DNA of 64,000 nucleotides from Bradyrhizobium sp. 186 (GCF_023101685.1 NZ_CP082164.1:10199001-10263000), one strand, 5' to 3'; numbered from the stretch's first letter, positions 8,729 to 17,044 are shown. Notes: generated by a model not told the origin, from the sequence alone. Numbers and translations are program-made.

Positions 8729-8826
8729 CCACCCCGCGCATAACCCCGCCGTACTACTACGGTTTGAGATTTTCACAGATGGCTAATCATAGGTAGCGAT
8801 AGTCGCGGGAAACCAGGAGGGTTTCC

Positions 8827-9075
8827 ATGTTCACCTACGAGACCGCGGACCACAAGGAAGTCCGTCGCTTCCGCATCGCGCAGTTCAACGGCCGGATGGC
8901 GACGGTGACTGCGGGCGAGTCGACGGTGACGGGATTCGTGCGCTCGGTGATCGAGCGGGATTCGAGCATTCCCCCGTGCTGGATCATCACGATCATCCCC
9001 AATGCGCCGAAGGAAGAGCCCAAGCAGCTGCGGCCCACCTCGCGTGTGCGTCCGTTCGCCGAAGACTATTTCTGA
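8827..9075 (+). CDS. Conserved-looking hypothetical protein, 82 aa
   Basis: No family is recognised. The 82-residue product has no membrane segment or signal peptide. The N-terminal two thirds look like a small beta-rich domain (RRFRIAQFNGRMATVTAGE, then CWIITIIPNAP), and the end is Pro/Arg-rich. A strong AGGAGGG lies about 7 bases before ATG, which makes translation credible. It converges on the LuxR-type gene 27 bp away. It could be a small DNA- or RNA-binding protein, but nothing in the sequence proves this. Confidence 0.7.
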   Translation: MFTYETADHKEVRRFRIAQFNGRMATVTAGESTVTGFVRSVIERDSSIPPCWIITIIPNAPKEEPKQLRPTSRVRPFAEDYF

Positions 9076-9102
9076 GCGCGACGGCGGCGCAAGACCAGAG
9101 CC

Positions 9103-9726
9103 TCAATCGATCGAATGCAGCAGCGCCGCGCGGACGAGGTCCGCGGTGTTGCGCGCGCCCAGCTTGCGCATCGCCTCGGCGCGATGGCTCTCGAATGTGC
9201 GCGGGCTGATCTGCATCCGCAGCGCGCCCTGCTTGTTCGAATAACCCTCGCTGATCAGCCTCAACACCTCGCGCTCGCGCTTGGTCAGCCGCTTCTGGCC
9301 CGACAGGTTCGAGAATTCGCGGCCCGCGATGTGCGCCGGCTGCGGCGCGCGGCTGGCCTTCAATTCAGCATCCCCGGTCGTGGACGACGGGGGCAAGCCA
9401 CCCTTGGGAGAGCCGGCAAGCTGCTTGACCAGGCCGCAAACACGCTCGGTCTGCGCCATCGCATTCTCCACGACCCGTTGCAAATAGGCGCGGTCGCCCG
9501 AGACCGGGGCGAGTTGATCGCTGTGATGCTTGATCTCGCCCATGTAGAGCAGGAGCGCAGTCAGGGGACCGTTGAGCTCGCGGGCGATGGCGGCGGCCAT
9601 CTCGTCGGCTGCCTTGGCGCGGACGGCGTTGAGCCGGACGAAATCGCGCTCTTCAGGCGGAGAAGCGCCGCTTTCGTACCATTCCGACGGCCGTGAATCA
9701 GCCGCCGTATCATTCTGTGACCCCAT
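9103..9726 (-). CDS. LuxR-type HTH regulator with a degenerate histidine-kinase H-box
   Basis: The product has 207 residues. The C-terminus (about 142-203) is a LuxR/GerE helix-turn-helix with LTKREREVLRLISEGYSNKQ and ISPRTFESHRAEAMRKLGARN. The N-terminus (about 28-105) resembles the dimerisation helices of FixL-type kinases: AIARELNGPLTALLLYMGEI aligns with the H-box HELNQPLTA, but the phosphorylated His is Arg49. No ATPase or receiver domain is present. It looks like a fusion of a kinase dimerisation module to a FixJ-like output and may act as a decoy or dimeric regulator. It converges with the 82-aa gene; its promoter lies beyond 9726. Confidence 0.82.
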   Translation of the reverse strand: MGSQNDTAADSRPSEWYESGASPPEERDFVRLNAVRAKAADEMAAAIARELNGPLTALLLYMGEIKHHSDQLAPVSGDRAYLQRVVENAMAQTERVCGLVKQLAGSPKGGLPPSSTTGDAELKASRAPQPAHIAGREFSNLSGQKRLTKREREVLRLISEGYSNKQGALRMQISPRTFESHRAEAMRKLGARNTADLVRAALLHSID

Positions 9727-10072
9727 GTCACTCGTTTATCGGAACCGGGGGTGGTCTGTGGTTAACTTTTTGCTCCGTAAGACTACGGTAATTTTGTCGG
9801 TTTTGTGCTGAAACGCCGGCGGAGGCACAATTTATGCTTGTGCAGAGCCGGCCTCGACCATGCACAGGTTGACAAATCTGTCTAAATTATCGGCAAGCGA
9901 GGCGAATACCGCTGTGCCGATCGCATCGCCGCCATGCGGGGCACCAAGGTTTCCGGCTTTTACGGATAAATTAACGGCGACTTGCTTCTCTATGTCACAA
10001 TCGAGAGCGCGCAAATGCCTCCACGCATTGGGCTGACGGGCCTGCGGGAAACGCTGCGGAAGATTGCGTGCC
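9727..10072. other. Intergenic region between divergent genes
   Basis: About 345 bp, more AT-rich than the flanks near 9740-9900, with runs such as TTTTGTCGGTTTTGTGCTG. It should contain the promoters for the LuxR-type gene (minus) and the 388-aa protein (plus). A minus-strand 80-codon frame covers 9832-10074 but overlaps the plus-strand start and has no family resemblance, so it is not called. Confidence 0.4.
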
Positions 10073-11236
10073 ATGAACGAGATCGATCAGCTATCGGAGT
10101 TCTTGCAGAAGCTGACGCCACTGTCGCGCAGTTGTCTGCTCAGCGAGCTTGAGCGGCTCGAGCTGTGCGGCGTCGACATGCCGGGATCGTCCGATATCCT
10201 GGCCAAGCTGCGCGCCGAGTTCCGCAAGGACGGATCGACCCAGGCGCGCGCCACCAGTCCCTCGCGCTACTTCTTCGCGCCGCTCGAGCTGCTCCTGATC
10301 GACGGCGCGCCCGATCACGCCAATGCGGGGCGGATTTCGCGCAACACGCTCACCCCGATCTGGGAGTGGATCTGCCGCGACCTGCTGCCGACCATGGCGC
10401 GCGACTACATCAAGGCGATCAACGACCAGGTTACGGCCAACAATCCGAAGGAAGTGCTGAAGATCGCGTCGACCTTCCAGACCAAGGTCGGCAAGGTTCT
10501 CGAGAACACCCTTGCCTCGCCCGAGAGCACCGAAACCGCGCGTGGCAAGCTCGCGCAATACACTGCCTCGCGCACCGCCTTCGACGACGTGAGGAAGATC
10601 TTGCATGTGCTGCGCGCCGGCGATGCGCTACCGAAGTTCAACGCGAAGCTGCCCGAGAAGATCACGAAGTTCGACGACGGCCAGGTCGCCCAAATTACCG
10701 CGCAACTCGACGCCTTCAAGAAATCCCATCCCCAGGCGCTGCCCTTCGCACTGGCGCTGCTCGCGAGGCGTCTGAAGACGTCATGGCAACTGGTGCGCCT
10801 CGCCACCAGACAAGCCGCGAGCAAGAGCGCCACCGACGTCGCCGTCACGCCCTATGCTTGCGTCGTCCCGATGGTGCTCGACCGGCTCGACGACAAGCGC
10901 CTCGCGCTTCGCATCGCGCTTCGCCACAACCGTGTCCTCATCGCGCGCGACCTGCTCGCCGATATCTACGATACCGAATATGCGCTCAAGGTCCGCATCG
11001 ACGGCATCGAGCAATCGGATTGGGGCATCCGGCTCCAGCAGCTGATGGACGCGATCGCGGCGCTGGTGTCCGCCGAAGTGAGCCGCTTCCCCTCCAATGT
11101 CGGCCACATTCTCGGCTCGCGCCGACTGCGCAGTCACGATACGCTCGGCGGCAAGCTGAGCTATCTGGCCTGGAAGGGACGCGACGCGGTGCAGGACGGC
11201 GCGGCGGTGTTTCGCAAACTGCTCGGACAAAGCTAG
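10073..11236 (+). CDS. Unrecognised protein, 388 aa
   Basis: No known domain is recognised. The protein is soluble, with no signal peptide or membrane helix, is basic, and is probably mostly alpha-helical. Notable stretches are FFAPLELLLIDGAPDHANAG (about 67-86), IWEWICRDLLPTMARDYIKA (about 93-112) and a C-terminal GRDAVQDGAAVFRKLLG. ATG at 10073 was chosen because GGAAG lies about 10 bases upstream; a TTG nine bases earlier is too close to that site. Codon use is like its neighbours, so it is not obviously recent foreign DNA. It is transcribed away from the LuxR-type gene. Confidence 0.85.
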   Translation: MNEIDQLSEFLQKLTPLSRSCLLSELERLELCGVDMPGSSDILAKLRAEFRKDGSTQARATSPSRYFFAPLELLLIDGAPDHANAGRISRNTLTPIWEWICRDLLPTMARDYIKAINDQVTANNPKEVLKIASTFQTKVGKVLENTLASPESTETARGKLAQYTASRTAFDDVRKILHVLRAGDALPKFNAKLPEKITKFDDGQVAQITAQLDAFKKSHPQALPFALALLARRLKTSWQLVRLATRQAASKSATDVAVTPYACVVPMVLDRLDDKRLALRIALRHNRVLIARDLLADIYDTEYALKVRIDGIEQSDWGIRLQQLMDAIAALVSAEVSRFPSNVGHILGSRRLRSHDTLGGKLSYLAWKGRDAVQDGAAVFRKLLGQS

Positions 11237-11923
11237 AGCGCGTCAGTGCCGGGCGGGCGGCAGCGTCAGGAAGCGATCGAGAAATCGCCCTGACAGCACG
11301 AACTTGAACCACCAATACATTATTCGCCGCGTCGTCATTGCTGCGATCCTTCGACAGCCCACCACCACCGGCTATCGCGACCATTAGCGTAGGTGCAGCA
11401 ATACGCATGTGAGGTGCTTCACACTGAGCTCCGGCGCGTTCGGCCGAGCTGTCGCGTAACTGTCACGAGCGAAGCGATAATATGCGCGCGCCACGCGAAA
11501 TGAGTTCTTTGGCCCCTGTCGCTCCTATCTTCCTCTGCACCGCATGGAGCGATGAAAGGAGCTCGCGATGAGATCGATCCGAGCTACGACAATAAGGCGG
11601 TTGCCATGGCCCTGCACGACAAGGCCGCCGGCAACTGATACCGGCGTTATTCAATTGGGCGAAGCGCGCCTCGCTTCGTCCGATTGCAGAACACCAGCTG
11701 CGCCGTTGCGCGCGCCACGTCTCGCGGAAATCTCGTGAGATTGTCGCGCCACGACACGCGACGCGCGGGCAAGCGTAAAAACTTCTGCAACAGGATCCAG
11801 ACAATTTTAGACGTGATGCAGGCTTTAACGTTACCCAGATAATTCAACAATCGGCTGAAGCTCTCCATATTTGAAACTGCTCGCATCGCTAACACACCGC
11901 CACGGAACGGGGAGTGGTTTGCG
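11237..11923. other. Intergenic region, about 690 bp, no supported gene
   Basis: No frame has convincing domain or composition support. A short plus-strand frame at 11552-11638 is noted separately as a possible micro-ORF or remnant. AT content rises near 11780-11900, just upstream of the REC-EAL gene, where its promoter should lie. Confidence 0.4.
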
Positions 11924-13141
11924 ATGGACGATGGGATTGTTGAACTCGCCGGACGAAGGGCTGTCACCTTCGGGCGGCGAAAGGTGACGCCGCGCGCCTG
12001 CGTCGCCGACGGCAAGCGCCACTTGCGCGCTTTTCTTGCCGAGGTGCTTGAGGATCTCGGCTTCGTCACCAGCGAATGCGGCAGCGCCGACGAGCTGCAA
12101 GCCGTGCTCGCCAGTGACCTGCCGGACCTGATCCTGCTCGGCATTGCCCCCGACGGCATCGAGCCCGGAAAGTTTCTGGAGACGCTGGTGCGCGAGGCAT
12201 TCGACGGCAAGGTTCTGGCCGTCGGCGCGCGCGAGTCGATCATCGTCAAGGCCGTTCAACAGGTCGGCGAGGAATATGGGCTTGCGATGCTGCCGCCGCT
12301 CACCACGCCCTTTGCCGCCGAGACGCTGCGCGAGCGCGTTGCGATGCTGCTGCCGGAGGAGCCGGTGCCGAGCCCGGCCGTGCATGTCGGCGAGGCCCTG
12401 CATGCAGGCTGGCTCGAGCTCTGGTATCAGCCCAAGATCGACGCACGCACGCTGGTCCGCTGCGGCGCCCAGGCGCTGGTGCGGATGCGGCATCCGACCT
12501 GGGGCGTGGTGCCGCCCGCCTACTTCATCCCCGAAGAGCACGACCCGCATTTCCGCGACCTCTCGGAGTTCGTGATCGAGCGCGCCGTGCAGGACTGGCA
12601 CTATCTCCTGGAGCGGCAGAGCCCGGTCGATCTCTCGATCAATCTTCCCGCGCCTTACCTGAGGGAGCCGCAGGCGGTGCGCGATCTCTGCCGCCGCGTG
12701 CCGACGCATCCGGCCTTCGGCGGGCTGACGATCGAGATCGCCAGCGAGGAGGCGATCCGCGATCTCGAATTTCTCACCGAGGCCGCACGCGAAATGCGCT
12801 TCCACAATATCGGCCTGTCGGTCGACAATCTCGGCGCCAACTGGCCGGCGCTGATGGGACTGGAAAAAATTCCCTTCATCAAGCTGAAGGCCGACCGGCA
12901 ATTCGTCACCGGCTGCGGCAATGACCGCCTGAAGCGGACGGTGTGCCGCCACATCGTCGAGCTCGCGCAGGGCTACGGCGCGCGCACCGTGGCCGAAGGC
13001 GTCGAGACCCGCGCCGATCTCGTGGCCACGAACGAGCTCGGCTTCGACCTCGTGCAGGGCTTTCTGTTCGGCAAGCCGATGCCGCTGAAGAAATTTGCAA
13101 GGAGCGCGCTGACGCGGACCGTGATCGCGGGACATGAATGA
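11924..13141 (+). CDS. Degenerate receiver-EAL domain protein
   Basis: The 405-residue product has an N-terminal receiver-like domain (about 23-145) and a C-terminal EAL domain (about 155-395). Conserved EAL-family landmarks remain: WYQPKID at 167-173, SIN at 238-240, VAEGVET at 356-362 and GFLFGKPM at 379-386. Key positions have changed. The signature EAL is QAL (Gln183), the metal-binding DD pair reads DN (301-302), and the receiver phosphoacceptor position is Gly73 in LILLGIAPDG. Cyclic-di-GMP hydrolysis and phosphorylation are therefore unlikely; a binding or scaffold role is possible. The ABC ATPase relic begins at once downstream. Confidence 0.85.
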   Translation: MDDGIVELAGRRAVTFGRRKVTPRACVADGKRHLRAFLAEVLEDLGFVTSECGSADELQAVLASDLPDLILLGIAPDGIEPGKFLETLVREAFDGKVLAVGARESIIVKAVQQVGEEYGLAMLPPLTTPFAAETLRERVAMLLPEEPVPSPAVHVGEALHAGWLELWYQPKIDARTLVRCGAQALVRMRHPTWGVVPPAYFIPEEHDPHFRDLSEFVIERAVQDWHYLLERQSPVDLSINLPAPYLREPQAVRDLCRRVPTHPAFGGLTIEIASEEAIRDLEFLTEAAREMRFHNIGLSVDNLGANWPALMGLEKIPFIKLKADRQFVTGCGNDRLKRTVCRHIVELAQGYGARTVAEGVETRADLVATNELGFDLVQGFLFGKPMPLKKFARSALTRTVIAGHE

Positions 13142-13147
13142 GGCGCC

Positions 13148-13777
13148 GCCCTCAGGCAAACCGCCGGCCTGTTGCGGCCGACCCGCGGCCATGTCGAGGT
13201 CGGCGGCCGGCGCGTCGGCGATGCCGCCGGCCATGTCGGCTACATGCTGCAAAAGGATCTGCTGCTGCCGTGGCGCAGCGTCCTCGACAACGTCATGCTG
13301 GGCCTCGAGGTCCTAAAGACACCCAAGGCCCGTGCGCGCGAAATCGCACTGGAGCTGATCAAGGCCTATGGCTTGGCCGGCTTCGAGCACGCAAAACCCG
13401 CGGCGCTCTCCGGCGGCATGCGCCAGCGTGTCGCCATCATGCGCACGCTCGCCTTCGATCCCGAGGTGATCCTGCTCGACGAGCCGTTCTCGGCGCTCGA
13501 TTTCCAGACCCGTTTGCTGATGCAGGCCGACGTCTCCCGCATCATCGCCGAGTGCGGCAAGAGCGCCATTCTCGTCACCCACGACATTGGCGAGGCCATC
13601 GCCATGGCCGATCGCGTGCTGGTGCTGAGCGCGCGCCCCGCGACGGTGCGCGCGTGGCACGTGATCGACCTGCCGCGCGCCGGCCGCGATCCGGCCGCGC
13701 TACGGACCGATGCGGCGTTTCAGGATTATTTTGCGAATATCTGGGCGGATTTGGAGAAGCCGGCCGGCGTGGCGTGA
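13148..13777 (+). pseudogene. 5'-truncated ABC transporter ATPase (nitrate/sulfonate/taurine type)
   Basis: About 200 residues are readable from near 13172. They show the Q-loop region GYMLQKDLLLPWRSVLDNV, signature LSGGMRQRVAIMRTLA, Walker B VILLDEPFSALD, and the H-loop in ILVTHDIGEA, typical of SsuB/TauB/NrtD ATPases. The first 50-60 residues, including Walker A, are missing. Just upstream, CCCTCAGGCAAACC resembles a shrunken GPSGCGKST coding stretch, and the frame changes before AGLLRPTRGHVEVGG. No permease or binding-protein gene is adjacent. Without Walker A it cannot hydrolyse ATP normally, so it is read as a decaying remnant starting seven bases after the REC-EAL stop. Confidence 0.75.
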
Positions 13778-13912
13778 AACTCGCCCCGCGCTGTGGAGAT
13801 CCATGTCCGCCAAGCAGACCTGATTGATCTGGCGTGATGGTTAAGGATCTATCCTCGATCCCACCCGCATCGGCTGTTATGAAGTCGGGATTGGCTTCGC
13901 GCCGTTCGTGCT

Positions 13913-14806
13913 TTAGCGATCGACACCCGCGAGGTGCGGAGCCGGTTCGCAATATTCAATCAGCAATTCGGTGAGGACCCGTATCTTCCGTGCGGGATGC
14001 TGACCTGGCGGGCGGATGACATATGCACCGGCCGGAGGTGGTGGATGACGCGTCATGACCGGCATGAGCGCACCGGAAGCTATATATTCATGGATGAGGC
14101 AATCGGGGAGGCACGCGATGCCGAGCCCTGCTGCCGCTGCGGCGGCGAGAGCGGTGCCGTTGTCCGCCTTGAAGCGCCCCTCCGGACGAACCGTGATGAT
14201 CTTGTCGCCATCCATGAGTTGCCAGCTTTCGGTGCCCTGCATGAGAGCGTCATGACCGACGAGTTCCTCCGGCGTCTCGGGCGACCCATGCGCCTTGATG
14301 TAGTCCGGGCTCGCGACGAACTTCCCATAGATTGGTCCGACGCGTCTTGCGATCAAGTTGGAGTCCTGAAGATAGCCAACCCGTATCGCACAATCATAAC
14401 CCTCTGTGATGAGATCGACGAAGTGATCACTGTAGCACGTGTGGATTTGGAGCTGGGGATGGCGGCGCGCCATTTCCGCGAGGATGGGAGCGAAGTGAGT
14501 CGGGCCTAAAGAAAGCGGCACGGCAACTCGCAAGCGGCCGCGAAGGTCACCGGCGGGTAGGATCGTTTCCCTGGCCACGTCGATCTCGGCGCAGACTCTA
14601 GCTGCATAATCTCGGAACGTGGCCCCTGCTTCCGTGAGAGCGGCGCCCCGGGTGGTCCGTGCAAGAAGCTGGACACCAAGTTCCGCTTCAAGCCGGAAGA
14701 GCCGCCGACTGACGATTGACTTGGAGACGCCGAGCCGGAGCGCAGCAGGCGAAACTCCCCCAGCATCAGCCACTTCTACGAAGGTCTGCAGCTCTTCGAT
14801 GTCCAT
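13913..14806 (-). CDS. LysR-family transcriptional regulator
   Basis: The 297-residue product is normal in length. The N-terminal winged helix-turn-helix (about 1-60) includes AALRLGVSKSIVSRRLFRLE and LLARTTRGAALTEAG. The effector-binding domain (about 88-290) has LRGRLRVAVPLSLG and the family's usual central FVASPDYIKAHG. It belongs to the subgroup that begins MDxEELQTFVEVADAG. It is divergent from the isochorismatase-like gene with a 152-bp shared region, the standard LysR layout, so that gene is the likely target. The effector is unknown. Confidence 0.93.
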   Translation of the reverse strand: MDIEELQTFVEVADAGGVSPAALRLGVSKSIVSRRLFRLEAELGVQLLARTTRGAALTEAGATFRDYAARVCAEIDVARETILPAGDLRGRLRVAVPLSLGPTHFAPILAEMARRHPQLQIHTCYSDHFVDLITEGYDCAIRVGYLQDSNLIARRVGPIYGKFVASPDYIKAHGSPETPEELVGHDALMQGTESWQLMDGDKIITVRPEGRFKADNGTALAAAAAAGLGIACLPDCLIHEYIASGALMPVMTRHPPPPAGAYVIRPPGQHPARKIRVLTELLIEYCEPAPHLAGVDR

Positions 14807-14958
14807 TTAGCGTTCCCCTTTCCGCGACACAGCTTGCCATCAAAGGGTGCTACCGCATCTCGAATAGGAACGGCAATGCTGGTTTCAGGCAACGTCGCCG
14901 CTGGCGCATGTCTCCCGCAAAACCAATGCCGCTCACAACGGCAGCAAAGGATGTAATA

Positions 14959-15612
14959 ATGACCTTTCGTAACGGCCTTGCTTCGCTTCTTCGTCCCGAA
15001 GACTCGGTACTCGTTCTGATCGACCACCAGCCTTACCAACTCGCGAACGTGAACAGCCACGAACCGCAGATGGTGATCAACAATACGACGGGTCTGGCGA
15101 AGGCCGCTAAGGCCTTCGGTGTCCCCACGATCCTGACCACCGTGATCGCTGAGCGGGGTGGTCTCCTCTTCCCTCAGATCACGGATGTTTTCCCGGGCCA
15201 GGAAGTGATCGACCGGACGTTCATCAACACCTGGGAGGATCAGAAGGTGGTGGACGCGGTCAAGGCCACGGGCCGCAAGCAGCTGATCATCGCTGGTCTG
15301 TGGACCGAGGTATGCGTCGCGATGCCGACGATCCAGGCCCTCGGCGAAGGTTGGGATGTAACGGTGATCACCGATGCGTCCGGCGCCGTTTCGGTCGAGG
15401 CACACGAGGTCGCCATCAAGCGCATGATCGCCGCTGGCGCGAACATGATGACCTGGCTGGCGCTGGCGGCCGAATGGCAGCGCGACTGGGCTCGGACCGA
15501 TCAAGCCGTCGCGTTGACGGAAGTGATCACGCAGCATGCCGGCGGTAGCGGCATCGCGTTCCTGTGGGAGCAGCAGTTGCTCAACACGCCAGTGCCGAGC
15601 ACCGCTCGTTGA
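14959..15612 (+). CDS. Isochorismatase-like cysteine hydrolase (YcaC-like)
   Basis: The 217-residue product belongs to the isochorismatase-like superfamily, which hydrolyses amides or related bonds through an Asp/Lys/Cys centre. Asp22 in VLVLIDHQ and Cys119 in GLWTEVCVAMP match catalytic positions. The middle segment IDRTFINTWEDQKV resembles YcaC, which has Arg in the region of the usual Lys. The ATG at 14959 follows AAAGGA at 7 bases; upstream in-frame sequence has no domain character. It is divergent from the LysR gene, which probably controls it. The physiological substrate is unknown. Confidence 0.9.
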   Translation: MTFRNGLASLLRPEDSVLVLIDHQPYQLANVNSHEPQMVINNTTGLAKAAKAFGVPTILTTVIAERGGLLFPQITDVFPGQEVIDRTFINTWEDQKVVDAVKATGRKQLIIAGLWTEVCVAMPTIQALGEGWDVTVITDASGAVSVEAHEVAIKRMIAAGANMMTWLALAAEWQRDWARTDQAVALTEVITQHAGGSGIAFLWEQQLLNTPVPSTAR

Positions 15613-15932
15613 TTTGAGCGGGGATGCAGAGATTCTCGAGCGGCGCGTTGCGAAAAAGCTGATCGCTTATCGAGCCTCGTCATCCCCTCTCAATAGGAAG
15701 ACCGTCCATGCTTTAATGCACGCGGTCGGCATGATCAACGACCACCAGCCGCGCTGCTTTCTTCACGCGGAGGTTCGAGGCCAGGCGCGCCTTAGCCCAA
15801 CCTAGCGAATTGCTTTAGTCTAGCGTCGGATTTCAGTGGGCTCAGGACGCGCGTGGTCGAGCACTCCATCCAACCATTTCCCGCGACTGCAGCCGGCTGC
15901 GCTGAGCTATCCATCACCGCAAAAAAAGGAAC
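15613..15932. other. Intergenic region with a possible minus-strand gene remnant
   Basis: About 320 bp with no complete gene. On the minus strand between about 15713 and 15824 an open stretch reads NLRVKKAARLVVVDHADRV before a stop. This resembles the first strand of Nudix hydrolases, but no Nudix box follows. The region may hold a decayed gene; the call is weak. Confidence 0.3.
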
Positions 15933-16733
15933 ATGAAAATATCGATGGATCGTTTCCCCATCGGTTTGGAAATGGATGTCTCCTATCCGAACTTTCAAGT
16001 TAGTCTGACGCTACTATCAGTTACGCAGTTGAAGTTCGAGATCAAGGAAGGGCCATTCGCTCGGATCGAGATCGTCGATATTCAAGTCGTACCACTCGGC
16101 AACAGCATCTTCGCTGTAAGCTGGCAGGAGAAGGACGGTACGACAGTCACGAATGTTCGAGACTACGATCGCAGTCTGATCTACTCGTACGCTACGCCGC
16201 CTAGCGGTCAGTTTCTGCGAATGACCGGGACATTTGCGGTTACTCGACCCGCTGATCGTGCCTTCGATGATCGTCCCCAGCGCAATAAGGCGCTGGTGAT
16301 CGAGGCGATGACCTCTCTGTTCCAGCGTCATGATGCATCGGCAGTGGAACGCCTCTACGCTCCAAATTACATCCAACACAATCCCAACATTCCCCAAGGT
16401 CGCGAGGCGTTGCAGGCGCTCGTCGCTGACGTATCGCAGGCCGTCTACTACGAGCCCGGCCTAATCGTCGCTGAAGGCGATTTCGTCGCCATCCACGGCC
16501 GCATCCGCGGCTGGGCAGACGAACCGCAGGTGGTGATCGATCTCTTTCGGGTTGAGGGCGGCAAGCTAGCCGAGCATTGGGACGTGCTACAGAACGAAGT
16601 GCCGGTAATGGCGGCCCTTGGCGGCATCTCGATGTTCGATCCCGAGGAAGGAGCGCATCGCACTCAACCGGGAACGGCATGGGTGGCAATCCATTCATGC
16701 CCAAGCAGAGACGAAGCGGACTCTGGCGTGTGA
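15933..16733 (+). CDS. MoaF-like/SnoaL-like two-domain protein
   Basis: The 266-residue product joins two domains. Residues about 15-108 look like the MoaF lipocalin-type domain, with FEIKEGPFARIEIVDIQVV, FAVSWQEKDGTTVTNVRDYD and FLRMTGTFAV. Residues about 115-230 are a SnoaL/NTF2-like fold, with VIEAMTSLFQRHDASAVERL, YIQHNPNIPQGREAL, VAIHGRIRG and IDLFRVEGGKLAEHWDV. The tail after GGISMFDPEEGAHR is unlike the family and may be an altered end. Such SnoaL-like proteins often accompany LysR-controlled hydrolases. It ends about 90 bp before tRNA-Ser. No catalytic function can be assigned. Confidence 0.75.
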   Translation: MKISMDRFPIGLEMDVSYPNFQVSLTLLSVTQLKFEIKEGPFARIEIVDIQVVPLGNSIFAVSWQEKDGTTVTNVRDYDRSLIYSYATPPSGQFLRMTGTFAVTRPADRAFDDRPQRNKALVIEAMTSLFQRHDASAVERLYAPNYIQHNPNIPQGREALQALVADVSQAVYYEPGLIVAEGDFVAIHGRIRGWADEPQVVIDLFRVEGGKLAEHWDVLQNEVPVMAALGGISMFDPEEGAHRTQPGTAWVAIHSCPSRDEADSGV

Positions 16734-16821
16734 TCGGCGGTTATACCGGTAGGACTGTCCCACCCGGTCGGGAGTGCGAGAAACATGCCTCGTAGCAACT
16801 TGTGCGGCAATCGGCGGCTAA

Positions 16822-16911
16822 TGGCGGAGAGGGAGGGATTCGAACCCCCGATAGGCTTGCACCTATGCCGCATTTCGAGTGCGGTGCATTCAACCACTCT
16901 GCCACCTCTCC
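16822..16911 (-). tRNA. tRNA-Ser(CGA)
   Basis: Read on the minus strand, the 90-nt sequence starts GGAGAGGTGGC and ends with CCA encoded. The anticodon stem CCGCA/TGCGG encloses loop CTCGAAA, giving anticodon CGA (codon UCG). A long variable arm (ATAGGTGCAAGCCTAT) and the T-loop GGTTCGAATCC identify a class II serine tRNA. The acceptor stem pairs GGAGAGG with CCTCTCC. Confidence 0.97.
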
Positions 16912-17044
16912 TGAAGTGCCGATGAGGGGCAGGAACCCCTGTGGTCGGGGCGTGTAATAGGCGAGGATGGCGGGCCAGACAAGGCGCGAACGACGAAAAT
17001 CCGCCACCTCTTCGCCCCTCACCTTCACCCCCCGGGGAACTGCC

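Noticed and set aside
9832..10074. 80-codon minus-strand frame ahead of the 388-residue protein
   Set aside because: The C-terminal part reads somewhat like a protein, but it overlaps the well-supported plus-strand start, and no Shine-Dalgarno or family supports it.
11831..13252. 473-codon minus-strand frame opposite the REC-EAL gene
   Set aside because: Shadow of the intact plus-strand gene; His/Gln/Arg-rich.
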